The notes: generated by a model from the letters alone, not told the origin. A stretch of DNA of 64,000 nucleotides from Exophiala sp. HKRS030 (GCA_023897205.1 JAHWDD010000003.1:747665-811664); one strand, 5' to 3'; shown: positions 19,716 to 31,222, counted from the stretch's first letter. A program made the numbers and translations.

Positions 19716-21916
19716 CTTGACGGAGACGACGATGATGTAAATATGATGGTCGTGGCTGTGTATTAGGATGACGATGTAATTTGGGACATGAAGGTTTTGG
19801 AATTTGTTTGGCAAAAGAAGACAAGATAATATCAACTATTAATGTGAAGACTGTGATTTCAACTCATGAAGGGCGCTACAAACAGGACTCCGGAGAAAGA
19901 GCGATAAGTATGAGGGAAGGTCACGTGGTCGATATATGTGCGGAATAGCAGAAGGTGAGGCGAGCAAGGCGAGGCTGGCATTTAAAGCGCGTCTGCGTTT
20001 ACATGTCTACATGGATGACGGAGTACAAAGTCATCACTCAGTCTCTGGAAAAGATGATGGTTTGGTGGAAGTCCTCATCACTGGGAATAGCAGTCCAATA
20101 ACCGCATTAATTTGTGACTATCTTTGGGGCTTTGAAGGTTATTCTACAAGTGACAACCACCAAGACTTTCTCACACGGTGCCTGCACACGAAAACCATTG
20201 TTGAAACAATACCTGCCCTTGTGGCTTGGAATGTCCCGTCTTCAGGAGTTCACAATGACAGTAGCATCACGGAAATAAAGACTCCTGACGCATCACTTCG
20301 CCCCCTTGAGTTTTGACCTTTGGAGTTACTTTGTTGGGATGAAGAGTACACACCCCAGATTCAACCGTGCCGCTTGTCCAGGAGCCTCCAAGATGTGATG
20401 AAATGGGCCAATTGCACAAAACTCCTCCTCATCCATACTGTTTCGAACTCCTTCATCTGTCCAATTTCCAATTTGGTGTTCTCTATCTCCACAATATGTA
20501 GAGCGGCTTTTGGTGGTTTCCACCACCCACCAAACCACAATCGCAAGTTTGGTGGGATGATCAAGCCACCAGCCCAAATCCCGTTCGAGAGGGTGTGTAG
20601 CAGACAGGGCATTGCCGCATATTCCGCTGTCATGCCCCGGATGTTCCTCGCTTACCCCTGGCGACATTTTTCCAAACTTTGTTGAGAAAATTGTCCGAAG
20701 GGAATTCCTGTAGTTTTGATATTAATCCTAGCAACCATAAGCTGAATACCATGCAGAAGTGAATGAAAAGCCCATGCTGAACTACCTCATTCGGCCTCCA
20801 AAAGCTGCAAACCACGACGCACAAGGGTCATTTGTAATTTCGGAAGTGTCGCCCGCCGTTGTCAGTGGCCTGCGTCTTTGCATTAATACATGTGGCTGGC
20901 CATTTTGAAGCACCACTTCCGTCGTAACAGATGAAAGGATCAAGACGCCAGGGCATGGGGCACGCTTGAATCTCGGTCGATGCTTTCGAGCCGTTTTCTG
21001 TGGAAATGCCTCGTGGTTCCATGACACCACCCCCCTCTCTCACACGGGAAGTCCTCCTCAATGAGGTCCATCCTGGCCATTTGGGCATACTTATTGGCCC
21101 TCAATATGTGTTGAATAATCGGGAGGGGAGCGTCGGGGGTCCGCCACCTCGACAGATGAAGCAGAGAATCAATGCAGCCATCACCCCACGCTTGAACCTT
21201 GATCGACGTGCCGATGTCTTCTCCTAGGGCCCGGTGAGGCGCAATAACCTCGTGGAGGAGCGGCCACGGACTGGGATGCGCGATTGTCCAGAGGACATTT
21301 CGACCTGGATTGGAAGGTCTAATTGAAGGAGCAGCACCAATCAACGAGGCGAATGGATGATTTTCACATCGAGGCCGTTCAGGGGCCGCGCCAAGACGCC
21401 GGATTCGGCTTGAGCCACTTCGCGCTAGCTGTGCTATTTCGACGTCCTCGAGTGGTGTTGGTCAATCCTGCAACCGCCTTCACACCATACACGCCCTCGG
21501 TCACGCACTGTTACCTCGTAGTAAGTGTACTGCATTTGGCAGACTCAGACATGACCGGCTACAACATTGGTCGTTGCCCTCGAGCAGGGTAAGACCTCTT
21601 TCCCCAACATCCCGGGCAAACACGATATGCCGCACTAAATGGTAAGGTGGTCTGGAGCGCCTTGAGCAGCTCCATCTGCATCATGATTCCTCTTATACCG
21701 GTCGTTGTCCTTTTCCTTGAATCGCTGCAGCCTGAATGAAACAATCAACCCTCTGTCCTTCGTTTTGCTTGTGGATGGTTGCTTGTTGATTCTCATCTTG
21801 GTTTATCGTTCGAGACCACTAACCGCCACTCACTCGCCGAGCATTCGAAGTAGACCAGGCCCCCATCCAGCCTGACGAAGGAAGGCGGCAAATTCTCTCA
21901 ACCACAGCCATCCAAT
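19716..21916. other. 2.2 kb divergent intergenic region
   Basis: It separates the 5' ends of the HMG-box gene and the rhodopsin-type gene. A frame of 126 codons on the plus strand (19936-20316) and several minus-strand frames lack any known motif. At 20508-20555 there is a cluster of TTTGGTGG and CCACCAAA elements including a perfect TGGTGG-ttt-CCACCA hairpin. Nothing else stands out. Confidence 0.55.
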
Positions 21917-23078
21917 ATGAGCAGCAGCATCACCAACCCCAACCAATTCAAAGGGGAGTTCTTGCCACACGATTCCTTGCAAGGGGAATTGAAGACATTG
22001 AACATTTGCTTCATTGCGGTAACTTCAGTGTTCATTGGCGTTCGGCTGATCGTGCGGGCATTCGTCGTCAAGCATGTCGCCGCCGATGACTACCTTATGG
22101 TAGCTGCTGGTCTGTTTGCAACGGCCTTTTCCGCCATGGCCATTGTTGGTAGGTCCGAGTGGCACACATCTCAAGGGTTTGATTGTTGACCTAATGTCAG
22201 GCGTACGATATGGCCTCGGGGATCATGTCTGGGATTTGCCACAAAACGCTGACCTCGTTCAGAAGATCAAAAAGACTGTCCAGGTGAGTCTGCTGCTGCT
22301 ACCCTCCAGGGGCACTTACTAACGAGGTCAGACACTATGGATATGTCAAGTCATGTACGTGACGGCGCTCATGCTGGTCAAGATCAGCATCGTCGTGTCC
22401 TACATCCGAGTCTTCCCCACGCCCACGTTTCGAAGGATCATGTACGCCCTCAGCGCCGCCATCCTCAGTGTATGGATCTGCAGTATCCTCGTCACCATAT
22501 TCCAATGCAAACCGGTCGAGGGGGCGTGGGATTTCACACTTCCACGAAATTGCCTGCCGATTGATAAATTCTACTATTTCTCGACGGCCTTTTCAATCTT
22601 TACCGACTTTTTGCTCTGCACCCTTCCACTCCCCGTGTTTTGGAGACTCCATCTTCCTCGGAGGCAAAAGTACGTCGTGTCTCTGCTCTTTGCGATTGGT
22701 CTTTTTGCAACTGTCGCCTCGGCGTTGCGTATCAGCGTCCTAGAAGGTGTTGAGAGTCTCGACGTGACCCAAGGCTCCGTCCCGACCATGAAATGGTCCG
22801 TCGTCGAAGTTGGTACCGGCATCGTCTGCGCCTGCATCCCTTGCTTCAAGCCCCTCTTCAAGAACTGGCTACCGGACAAAGCCACCTCACATCAGGGCTC
22901 ATCAGGCCGCGTCAGCGTAAGAGGAGACCACCACCACCACCACTCCTCATCCAGGCTCAAGAGCCACTCGGAAGCTCACGAGCTCACCAAGGCTCCGGAA
23001 GGTTGGACCACTTTCCATCACCCTGCTCCCATGAGAATCAAAGCAGATCCAGTCGTCATGACCAAGAACTTCATTTAA
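21917..23078 (+). CDS. Fungal rhodopsin-domain (SAT4/Pth11-type) seven-span membrane protein
   Basis: Three exons, 21917-22148, 22201-22283 and 22332-23078 (introns 52 and 48 bp), give 353 residues. Hydrophobic segments of about 20 residues alternate with short charged loops, compatible with seven spans: LNICFIAVTSVFIGVRLIV, an ADDYLMVAAGL segment, WICQVMYVTALMLVKISIVV, a segment near ILSVWICSILVTIF, a TAFSIFTDFLLCTLPLPVF segment and two more. The pattern RYGLGDHVWDLP, then KISIVVSYIRVFP, then C-x-P-V-x-x-x-W is typical of the large fungal rhodopsin/SAT4 family of putative receptors, which includes Pth11-like proteins. No CFEM domain is present. The hydrophilic tail carries a run of five histidines. 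Ligand and role are unknown. Confidence 0.88.
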
Positions 23079-24323
23079 GCTACCTACCAGAAGGTCTCTG
23101 AGGTTTTGGGGAGGGAAACGGTCCTTCACCGATTCAAGCGTTTGGAAAGTTTTGTTTCTCCAAGCGTTTTCTACTTCTACAAAGCGAGCCAAACTCCAGT
23201 CCCTTCCGCAAAAAAAGACATTGGGCTTTTCGTTTTTATTCAGAAAAGATTTATTATATACGCGCGAGCGTTTCTCGACCCACGCACGACGGATGGCGAC
23301 ATGTGCCATATACCTATGATATGGCTACAACATCATGTCGCCATGCCTGTTCTGAAAGTCCCAGTCTCTCCTACCTGGACCGTCGTGTTCTGTGATGTCG
23401 ACCACTTCGTCTTCTTCCTCCTAGAGACACCAGGTTACGAACAAGTTCTCACGACTCGACGTCTCTTTCATGATGGGACGAGAAACATGACACACGACAC
23501 GCATCACAGACGGCAACGGCAACAGTAGTATGCCCAACAACTACTTCAGACAGACAGACCTTTCTCATTGTGCAACCCCGGACCTCCTCTTTCTTTTTAT
23601 CCCCGTTGTAATTCAAATCTTGTATATGGCCGGATCTCTGAGCGACAACTGATTTGTCCTTTCCGAAAATGCACGATTTGTACTCAAAGGGCTGGCTGTC
23701 GTTCTGCTTTTATCTATTCTTCTGCTTCTTTTTTGTTTTCAGTTTTCTTCCATTTTCTGTATGCCTTACTGTAAGAGGGGGGGAGGGAGAGGGAGCCGCG
23801 GATTATGTGATGCCGCCTCGACAGACTTGGTTCACTTCTTGTGGACGATATTTTTCATTTCATCTTAGTACAGACCAGCCAGCTACCTCTTTTTTCCTCC
23901 GGTGCGTGTAAATGTATGTGTGAAGAAATGAAGATGGGACGTTTCGGTGCACGTTTTCCCTTCTCAATACCGTATAAATCTGATCCGATCTCCCATTATG
24001 GACCTTGGTTTTCTGATGCATTCCACATGCCTGTGTGCCGAAAGTGTCCTGCAGCATTTACATTTCCGTCCTTCAAGTATGACCGTTCGATATATCTGAC
24101 CGTCTCTCCTAATCTCTATCTCGTTATACTCTGTACACACGACACAGTATTTTCATTACCATATTCATTACCATATTCATTACCATATTCATTACCATAT
24201 TCATTACCATATTCATTACCATATGCCGCTGCTCGTGCCCAAACCGATCCACGCCGTTGATCTGTCCCAAGAAAGGACAATTACAAGTAAACGAGCTCAT
24301 TCGAGGTCCTTTGTCCAAAACCA
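23079..24323. other. Convergent 3' intergenic region
   Basis: Both flanking genes end here. The DNA is T-rich and pyrimidine-biased, has a short G-run near 23775-23800, and contains the perfect 12-bp tandem repeat listed separately. The open frames crossing it (for example 23841-24260) are low-complexity and not convincing genes. Confidence 0.6.
24152..24223. repeat. Minisatellite, six perfect copies of a 12-bp unit
   Basis: The unit TTCATTACCATA is repeated six times without a mismatch over 72 bp. Because the unit is a multiple of three, frames run through it on both strands, giving repetitive SLPY on plus and NMVM on minus, which are artefacts. It lies about 100 bp beyond the 3' end of the Vps62-family gene. 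Confidence 0.95.
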
Positions 24324-25432
24324 TCACGGCACCAAGACATCCCTGACATCACAACTCTTCCCGTTGGGACACACGCCCGTCCTCCCCAGGTCCTTGTCCC
24401 TCGGCCCCGTAGGTCCGGCGACGTACTTTCTCTCCCCAAATACGTCGATCTGGCCTGGCGTACTATCAGGGAGCTGATTGTCCCCCCACCGTCCCGCAAA
24501 GTTCAACCAACCTACCGGATCTACGCCGTTGTACGCCTCGAACACCCCCGTGGTGTTGTCGAAGCTATACACGTACGCGTCCACAATCGGATCCCACGTC
24601 GGCCCCTGGTCAGTATGGTCGGTCAATGGACCCGCGACTGTGTTCAAATCAGGCAACGTGTGGTCGTGCGGTCCCGGGATGGCGTAGTTGGCGTGCGTCC
24701 CGTTGGCGACGTACACGACGGGCCTTACGCCGTCGGGACCCTTTTGGGTCGCCGCGTAGGTGAACGCCTCACCGCTGCTGTGCTGCGAGTAGTACACCGC
24801 CGTGGGTGCGCCGTCGACGAACCGAACCATGGTGTGTTCCCAGTCCCCCACGTGGTCGCCGAACTCGAGTGTCGGCGTCCCCAGGACCCAGTTTCCCTGG
24901 TTGTAGGCGTAGAAGTAGAAGTAAAACGCGTCGAGAGTGTCGTTGGGTTTGGCCACCGTCACCACCGCGCAGCCGACGATGGAGGGTGTGCTGCCATCGG
25001 CTTGCGGGCGGGAGCCCCTAAACCAAGATGGAAGTGCCTGGATGCCTTCGTTGGAAGTCAGGTACACGTTTATGCCGCCGTCCGCGAAGGCATTCAGGCC
25101 ATCGAGGTTGGACAAGGTCAAGGCTGTAGGCGGCGTGATGGCGTTCCCAAAGTCGTCTTCAGGATGCGTATGGGCGATTTGCGCCCCTATGTCGCTGGGA
25201 AAATATATTTCCGTGGAGCAAAGGTATGCTACGGGCGCTAGGTGTAAACAAAAGTTAGCAAAAGGTTTTCTCCTGCAACGCCTTTGAATCAAGCGTTGTG
25301 TTGTACTTGTCGCCTACCATATTGCCGAACAAAGTCTGGAACGTCTCGCATCTGATTGTTACCCAGACTAGCCAGAGGAAAGGAAAATGATAGACTTGCA
25401 AGCAGCAACAGAGCGAAACATAAGTGAAACAT
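24324..25432 (-). CDS. Secreted Vps62-family protein
   Basis: Two exons, 25432-25318 and 25237-24324 (80-bp intron), give 342 residues. The first exon encodes a clear signal peptide (MFHLCFALLLLASLSFSFPLA) and the sequence VPDFVRQYAPVAYL across the junction. The body has Vps62 features: EIYFPSDIGAQIAH, the acidic aromatic FGDHVGDWEHTMVRF, VYYSQHSSGEA, and the glycine/histidine motif VANGTHANYA. Yeast Vps62 was found in a vacuolar sorting screen, but the biochemical role of the family is not known. A signal peptide here argues for secretion or a lumenal location. Several cysteines near the C-terminus (CPNGKSC) could form a disulfide. Confidence 0.9.
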
Positions 25433-26333
25433 CTCGATTTAGTTCAGTGCGCACAGGGGAAGGGGGACGCTCAAGTCTAGCAAGGCCAGCTCTGCAAGAC
25501 ATCGTATATATAAGTGTATCAAAAATGTTCATGGGTCTGGAGAGTCAGGAGTGAAAGTCATTGAAAGGTTCTCAGAGATTGTAGACATGTGCATGGAAAT
25601 TCGGCAGAACCCTTGTGATCATCATCTCCAGGCCAGTGGTCATGCGGTAAAGCGTCTCAGCTTCTAAGAAGAGCAAAACGACCGAAGCCGAAGGCAGCAG
25701 AAGAGGGCGTCGCATGGTTTCTCTGGAAGTAGCCATCAATTTTCTTGGAAATTCCAGGTCAGAAGAACCAGGGTTGACCTCGACTCTTGACACAAAGAGC
25801 TCTTCATGGTTATGATAGGCGTCGCTTCGAGGTGATGTCTGCGTCAGGCAATCTCCGAGACCACCGCCAATCAACGTGCAGCAATAAACCACCGTGTAAA
25901 AATCAGCCGTGGCAGATGGGAACATCGATGTGAATATAATGTCAACGTGCGTGCCATATCCATTGCGATTCGTAGAGATCTTGTAACCAATTTGATCAGT
26001 AGACTCACCTCTCGAGATTGTCGAGGGTGGTCATGTGGTTGATGGTTGTCTGTATGAATTGGCACGTGAGAGTACAATATCCAGATGCCATATTCGGGGT
26101 TATCACGACCGCGAGTACCAGGGAGATCTGTCCTCGGAAACAATTCAAAGATGCGCAGACAGAAGCAGGAGAAACGAGCTGACAAAATTTGCTCAAGTTC
26201 GATATGATCTTCGAGTGCACTTCGCTACCGATATCGACCGTGCGGTCAAATATGTACAACTGAGTCTGGTCAGACTACTTTACATCTTGCACTCCAGCCT
26301 CGATCCTCCTCCGGTCTGTACTCGAATGTCCAT
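25433..26333. other. Intergenic region without assignable gene
   Basis: It separates the 5' end of the Vps62-family gene from the 3' end of COX7. Minus-strand frames at 25572-25925 (117 codons) and 25871-26185 overlap and have hydrophobic stretches but no recognised motif, and I could not join them by plausible splice sites. A small unknown gene is possible but unsupported. Confidence 0.5.
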
Positions 26334-27122
26334 CTACCAGACTGTCTTGTGGCCAAAAAGCATGCGGGTCATGCCGTACACCGAATAGGCCAAAGAGCCG
26401 ATCAGCAAAGTGTAGTAAGGGTAAAGGATGTACGGGCTTCGCGATGTCTAGAGCATGAAAGGTTAGCAATCTCATGGCCTCGCAGGTTCAACAGCAGAAC
26501 AAGAAATGAAGAAAGCACAGATGCGCCCGGGTTAGCGGGAGTCAGCAAGGTTCCCTCCGGAAGCACTCCCATGTAGCCGTGGTCGAGATTCTTAAAGCGA
26601 TGGCAGAATTTGAGGAGCCGTAATGCGGCAGCCCAATTCTCTTCCGAGTCGATGCGTCTGCATACATAATCTTGAGGATAGTGAACTGCGTAGTGAGAAA
26701 TGCAGCAAGCCAAGCTCGGGGTCGGGTGTGCAAGACGGAACCACTTGATGCCGCCCACTCTGCTATAGCAACATATCCAGCTCCTCATTTTCATCCATCC
26801 GGCAGAATCTCGAGGTACTCATCGAACGATTTTAGGGTAGGCGTAAAATTTATCACTAACCTTCCACCATTGTCTTTTTCCATCGTGGTTCTGGAAGAGG
26901 CGTTGGTAGTATGGCACTCGGTTCTCGCGCATAACAAAGCTGTACACATTCGAGTCAGCATAATCCCTCCATCGCATGCGTTGTGCACTATTGTCTGCTC
27001 CTAGGAGTAGTTGTGTAGAGAAACTGGTGTGGAAAGACTGACCCTTTCATTTGAGCTGGGGATTGTCTGAACACGCGGGCTCGGGTGGCCTGCATCATGC
27101 GGGCAGCTGTAGGAGTAACCAT
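26334..27122 (-). CDS. COX7: Cytochrome c oxidase subunit 7 (COX7A type), small three-exon gene
   Basis: Exons 27122-27043, 26987-26861 and 26447-26334 give 106 residues. The N-terminus (MVTPTAARMMQATRARVFRQ) is basic and hydroxylated, like a mitochondrial presequence. The core NRVPYYQRLFQNHDGKRQWWK matches the COX7A pattern (VP..QKLFQ..DG...YLK), and after the second intron a single span follows (YPYYTLLIGSLAYSVYGM) with a short basic tail. In animals and yeast this subunit is a single-pass component of complex IV in the inner mitochondrial membrane. The first intron (55 bp) must use an AATAG acceptor to keep frame, passing two closer AGs. The second intron is 413 bp, with a perfect GCTAAC branch site 16 bp before its CTAG acceptor. 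Confidence 0.84.
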
Positions 27123-27417
27123 GTTGTCGGCTCGGAAGATTGAGATCGATCGTACTGAGTGTTGACAATGTTGTAGCTTGCAAGACCAACTGCGATGACC
27201 GTCAAGTCGAGGTTCAGCGGAAGGAGCTTGTGCCAAGCCCAAAAGCTTCAACACGTGACTCGCTGTATTGCTCGTAATGGCATCTCCTGATCTTTTTTCG
27301 AACTCCTTACAACCGCATTGGGCATCGTAAAAGATGCATCTTGTATCACCGAAGCCTATTTGACATTTTCAGACGCTCTATCAGAGTGTTGGCCTCGACT
27401 TTGATCCTATTCGCTAC
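27123..27417. promoter_or_regulatory. 295-bp divergent promoter of two mitochondrial genes
   Basis: The start codons of COX7 (27122, minus) and the large mitochondrial protein (27418, plus) lie back to back. An inverted CCAAT pentamer (ATTGG at 27317-27321) lies about 195 bp upstream of the COX7 start. The CCAAT-binding HAP complex controls respiratory genes in ascomycetes, so its use here is a reasonable inference and not shown. Confidence 0.55.
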
Positions 27418-29856
27418 ATGCGATTAGCGACACGAGGTCTTCTTAGACGGCCGAAGACATGTCTTCACCACGCACCTCGATTTAGAGCATGTGCTTCTGC
27501 AAAAGATGCCTTTATTCTGCAAGCCGCACGAGAGCTCTTCGGGTGTCGGCTTCAAGATGGCTCTTCTAGACAATATTACTCTTCCTCTACCAGATCTGGA
27601 GTCAATTTCTATACTCAACAGCAAGAGTTAGAATGCGGCACTCAGCACCACTCCAGGGACGATCAACAGAGCAGAGAATGGGAATGCTTACTTGAGGATG
27701 CATTCATCCACGGCATTCGAACCAAAGAACAATTGCGCCTTGAGGCGGATATTGGCCATCAGAGATACATTGGATCACGTTTGATTGATAAGCCACCGCA
27801 GCGTCAGAATATCGAGTTATGGCATCTCTTAACCCGAACGCAAGCTCTGATGAATGGGCACGAAGGAATCAAAGCAGTCTGGCGTGGAACTATGTATCGC
27901 GGAGAATTGATTCGCTTCGACGATAAGGACCCTTTGGTCAATGCTCTGTGGTTCACCTTCCTTTCAGCCGGGAGCATTGATTATCCTTTCCTCTCCCAAG
28001 TCTGCAAAGCAGCTCTCAAATTCAAAATGATCAGGCCAGCTTTCTTTGCCGAGGTTGTGGGTGCGAGTCTGGAGGGTGAACAACCAGAGAATGCTTCGAA
28101 AATTGCAAGGTGGTTATTGGAACCTCAATATCGCATATATCGAGGCCGAGAAGATCTTTTGGCCGCGTTTTCGGCTGCTTGCCGCTCAAGCACAACATCT
28201 GCTCTTCGTCATTTCTGCAACATCTACGACCTCGTCCCTAATGCACATATCTACGACGAAATTATCCCAGGACTCTGGGAATCAAATCGTGCCTCTGATG
28301 CTTTTATGATACATGACTATTTAATTTCAAAACGAGATCTGCCAACTGTTTTCGAGGTTCTGGTGCCATTCATCAGGCACCTGGCAACTCAAGACAAACA
28401 ACTCGGCAGCTTCCTGGGACCCCTGAGCGCGTCCGGAGCTTCGTTCGAGGCACAAGCACGCCGAGAATGGTCACGAGCAAAAAGCAGGGTGATAGGCTTC
28501 TCTCCTGAAAGCATGAATATCGTGGCCAGCAATGAGTTAGGCCCCACGCCCAAGAAGCTGAGCGACGAATTCATAGCTCGAGCTTTCGCTACCCGCGCAT
28601 TTTCCTTTGATTTTGCGGTCAACAGCCTTAGGCTGATTGGTCTAATCGAAGTTGGACCCGTCGCTCTGCGAGAAATAGCAATCACGTCACACGACAACAC
28701 TATGTTGCATGCCAGGTTTGAGAAATTGAAGGAACTCGAGATCGACACCGGATCGTCTTCTTTTGGACAGATCATCCAAAGATTGTGCTATTCAGGCAGG
28801 TGGGAGATGATCCAGAATATCGTCAATACAGACATGCATCATGAAGTCTTCGAGGACCTGGAGTTGCAGGAGAAACTCTTGCTAGAGTACTGCCGGATCA
28901 AAGACTGGAAGCAGATCAATCGTACTTTGACAATTTTGTGTAAAGAGAGCCTCAACGAAGAAGCCGAACTGCGCTCTGCCATGCTAATGGTCAAATCAAT
29001 GCTGCTTGTCGGTGATTGGCCTGCTGCTGCCACCTTAAGCAAGAGTTTACAAGAGCGTAACAAGGTCTTTACTGCGGCTCTACCGTCGGCCATTGCCAGG
29101 ATGTTGCGACCCAAAAGCATGACTCAACTTATTCGATCAGAAGGGTGGGATCAGACCGCATTTCTGATTGGAATGCTTCAAAACTTGCTGGTCTCTGGTG
29201 CGTCCTTTCCGGTGAAGCATTGGCGAGATTCTCTGAGCGCTTTGGGCCAGGCAGGCCGTGTCAAAGAGCTCGAGGCTCTCACCTACTGGCTAGCAGAAGT
29301 CTACAGGGCGGGCGGCTTGTACGAACAAATTTATAACACCACCCTCGCTCGCCGCGATTCCAATTTGAACTCCCTGTTCAACGCATCATTTCAAACCGCT
29401 TTGATAAAATGGTGCTTCAAGCCTCGCAAGGGAATGCGCAATGTACCCCCCGAGCAATGCCTACGTTGGACCCGCATATTGAAAAAGCTTCGCGATACCT
29501 ATGGCGTCAAGATCGAGGAACACCGCATCCGCTGGGCATACATATCCAATCTTCGTTGGATTTTTGGGCCTGGGATGTACTACAAACCAGAAGGCTGGAT
29601 GAGACGGTACAAAAGGACTGCTCTCAAGCGCTACTGGAACATGTACGACAGGATGTGGGACATGAAGCCGGCCAGAATCATCGATGCGTACGATAGAGTT
29701 GAGGTGGTCTTTCTGCCTCGTAAACAGAAGGCTAGATCTCGTGGGGGCAGAAGACGGACTCTACCTGTGAAAGAGACCGCTATCCAGGCAATGTCGGAAG
29801 ATGTGGTTCAGTATAGGGATATTTTCAACCCGTCTTGGGATGATTATAGGAAGTGA
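27418..29856 (+). CDS. Large putative mitochondrial protein, PPR-like helical repeats
   Basis: A single uninterrupted frame of 812 residues starting at ATG 27418. The first ~30 residues (MRLATRGLLRRPKTCLHHAPRF) are rich in Arg, Leu and Ser with no acid, as in a mitochondrial targeting signal. The middle is a long run of amphipathic helices with alternating Trp/Leu/Ala patterns (for example YSGRWEMIQNIVNTDM and VGDWPAAATLSKSLQERN), as in pentatricopeptide-type repeat proteins. The C-terminus is basic and aromatic (YKPEGWMRRYKRTALKRYW). I do not recognise a specific orthologue. By analogy with yeast PPR proteins it may bind mitochondrial RNA or the ribosome. It shares its promoter region with COX7. 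Confidence 0.8.
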   Translation: MRLATRGLLRRPKTCLHHAPRFRACASAKDAFILQAARELFGCRLQDGSSRQYYSSSTRSGVNFYTQQQELECGTQHHSRDDQQSREWECLLEDAFIHGIRTKEQLRLEADIGHQRYIGSRLIDKPPQRQNIELWHLLTRTQALMNGHEGIKAVWRGTMYRGELIRFDDKDPLVNALWFTFLSAGSIDYPFLSQVCKAALKFKMIRPAFFAEVVGASLEGEQPENASKIARWLLEPQYRIYRGREDLLAAFSAACRSSTTSALRHFCNIYDLVPNAHIYDEIIPGLWESNRASDAFMIHDYLISKRDLPTVFEVLVPFIRHLATQDKQLGSFLGPLSASGASFEAQARREWSRAKSRVIGFSPESMNIVASNELGPTPKKLSDEFIARAFATRAFSFDFAVNSLRLIGLIEVGPVALREIAITSHDNTMLHARFEKLKELEIDTGSSSFGQIIQRLCYSGRWEMIQNIVNTDMHHEVFEDLELQEKLLLEYCRIKDWKQINRTLTILCKESLNEEAELRSAMLMVKSMLLVGDWPAAATLSKSLQERNKVFTAALPSAIARMLRPKSMTQLIRSEGWDQTAFLIGMLQNLLVSGASFPVKHWRDSLSALGQAGRVKELEALTYWLAEVYRAGGLYEQIYNTTLARRDSNLNSLFNASFQTALIKWCFKPRKGMRNVPPEQCLRWTRILKKLRDTYGVKIEEHRIRWAYISNLRWIFGPGMYYKPEGWMRRYKRTALKRYWNMYDRMWDMKPARIIDAYDRVEVVFLPRKQKARSRGGRRRTLPVKETAIQAMSEDVVQYRDIFNPSWDDYRK

Positions 29857-30171
29857 ATAGATTGCACAGATGGGATCAATAGAGCAATAGGTGGTGAACC
29901 ATTTGCACACGTACCTCTTTTTGAATAGACACAAAGCAGCGGCAGAAAATATCCGCCAAGACACACCCACACCACTAAGGAAGATCACAGAAAATCACGC
30001 CGCTTCAATTTTTCAGTTTCCCGGCAACCGGCACGATCACGGCCTCTTCCGACGCTAACGCTATCAGGCTAGATCTGGAGCGTGTCACCTTTAAACAAGT
30101 CCCTGACCGGTAAGCCTCAACTTCATTGTTAAAAATATTGCGAAGAAGGGGAAAACAGGCAGAGAGACAAA
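29857..30171. other. Intergenic region upstream of the haspin gene
   Basis: A 315-bp segment holding the 3' end of the mitochondrial gene and the promoter of the haspin-like kinase. No repeat or conserved element recognised. Confidence 0.6.
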
Positions 30172-31222
30172 ATGGCGGAACTCGAGGCTCTGTGCGTACT
30201 TGAGAACCAGCAGTGGCCTGGCCGCCGCGTGGAGAAGACGTATAGCAAAAAGAAAGGATCACGGGTGCCATCGAGAGACATGCACTATGATCTCTTTGGA
30301 GGGGGCGATGAGAACGCGATCATTGAGAAGATGGATCAACTGACAGTCCAAGATGATGCAGTCAAGCCGAATCGACCTACTGAGAAAGCCTCTGAGCCAT
30401 CGCAAAAGCCACCGACGAGACGCAATCCGCATCTTCGGGGACGACGGAAACCAACATCATCGAAGAAAATGGCGGTCAGTTACACCTGTGAAATAACACT
30501 TTTCCACCGTGTGGACAGGATGCCTTCAGACACTACTAACACGGCCTTCTACAGAACCTTGGACCGAACAAAATGCAGTTACTTGCACCACTCCTCTCAC
30601 TTGTTGACCGACAGGTACAAGACTTCCAAGAATTCGGCCGAAGCATGGGACGGAAATTTGTTTGCACCAAGCTCGGTGAAGGCGCGTACGCCGACGTCTT
30701 TGAGCTCAGGCCAAAAGACGCCGAGGAAGCCATCAAGGTCGAAGAGCGTGGTGGACTCGTGATCAAAGTCATCGCCTTCGACGTGGAGAAATCGAGAGAG
30801 GCGGACGACATCGCCGACCTGGAATCCATCACCCGAGAAGTTCAACTCCTACTCGCCCTCGACCGCATGCACGGTTTTGCCAGATGTCGAGGCGTCCACG
30901 TTGTCAGTGGAAGCTACCCCGACGTCCTTCTCGAAGCGTTTCGCAACTTCAAAGCCACGGGCAGCCCGGACGCACAGAACCGCGACCCGACCGAAGTCTT
31001 TTCCTCCGACCAGACCTACGTTCTTATCGAGATGGACCACGCCGGAAAATGTGTCGGAAGCATTTCCACTCTCTCTGCATTTCAAGCATACGACATCTTC
31101 TGGAAGACGGCCATGATTCTCGCTAGTGCCGAAGAATCGGTCGAGTTCGAACACAGAGACCTACACACCGGCAACATCTGCTGCAAGGCGCGAGCACGAT
31201 TGGTGAATGGTGGTGGCACCGC

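Noticed and set aside
24615..25241. 208-codon plus-strand frame over the Vps62-family gene
   Set aside because: It has no motif, and the minus strand has a complete signal peptide and family motifs through a valid splice.
25572..26185. Overlapping minus-strand frames with hydrophobic stretches
   Set aside because: No family likeness, and no pair of splice sites that joins them sensibly.
26402..26794. 130-codon minus-strand frame in the COX7 intron, considered as a separate gene
   Set aside because: COX7A exons on both sides join perfectly in frame around it and the frame has no recognisable domain. It is kept only as part of the long-intron observation.
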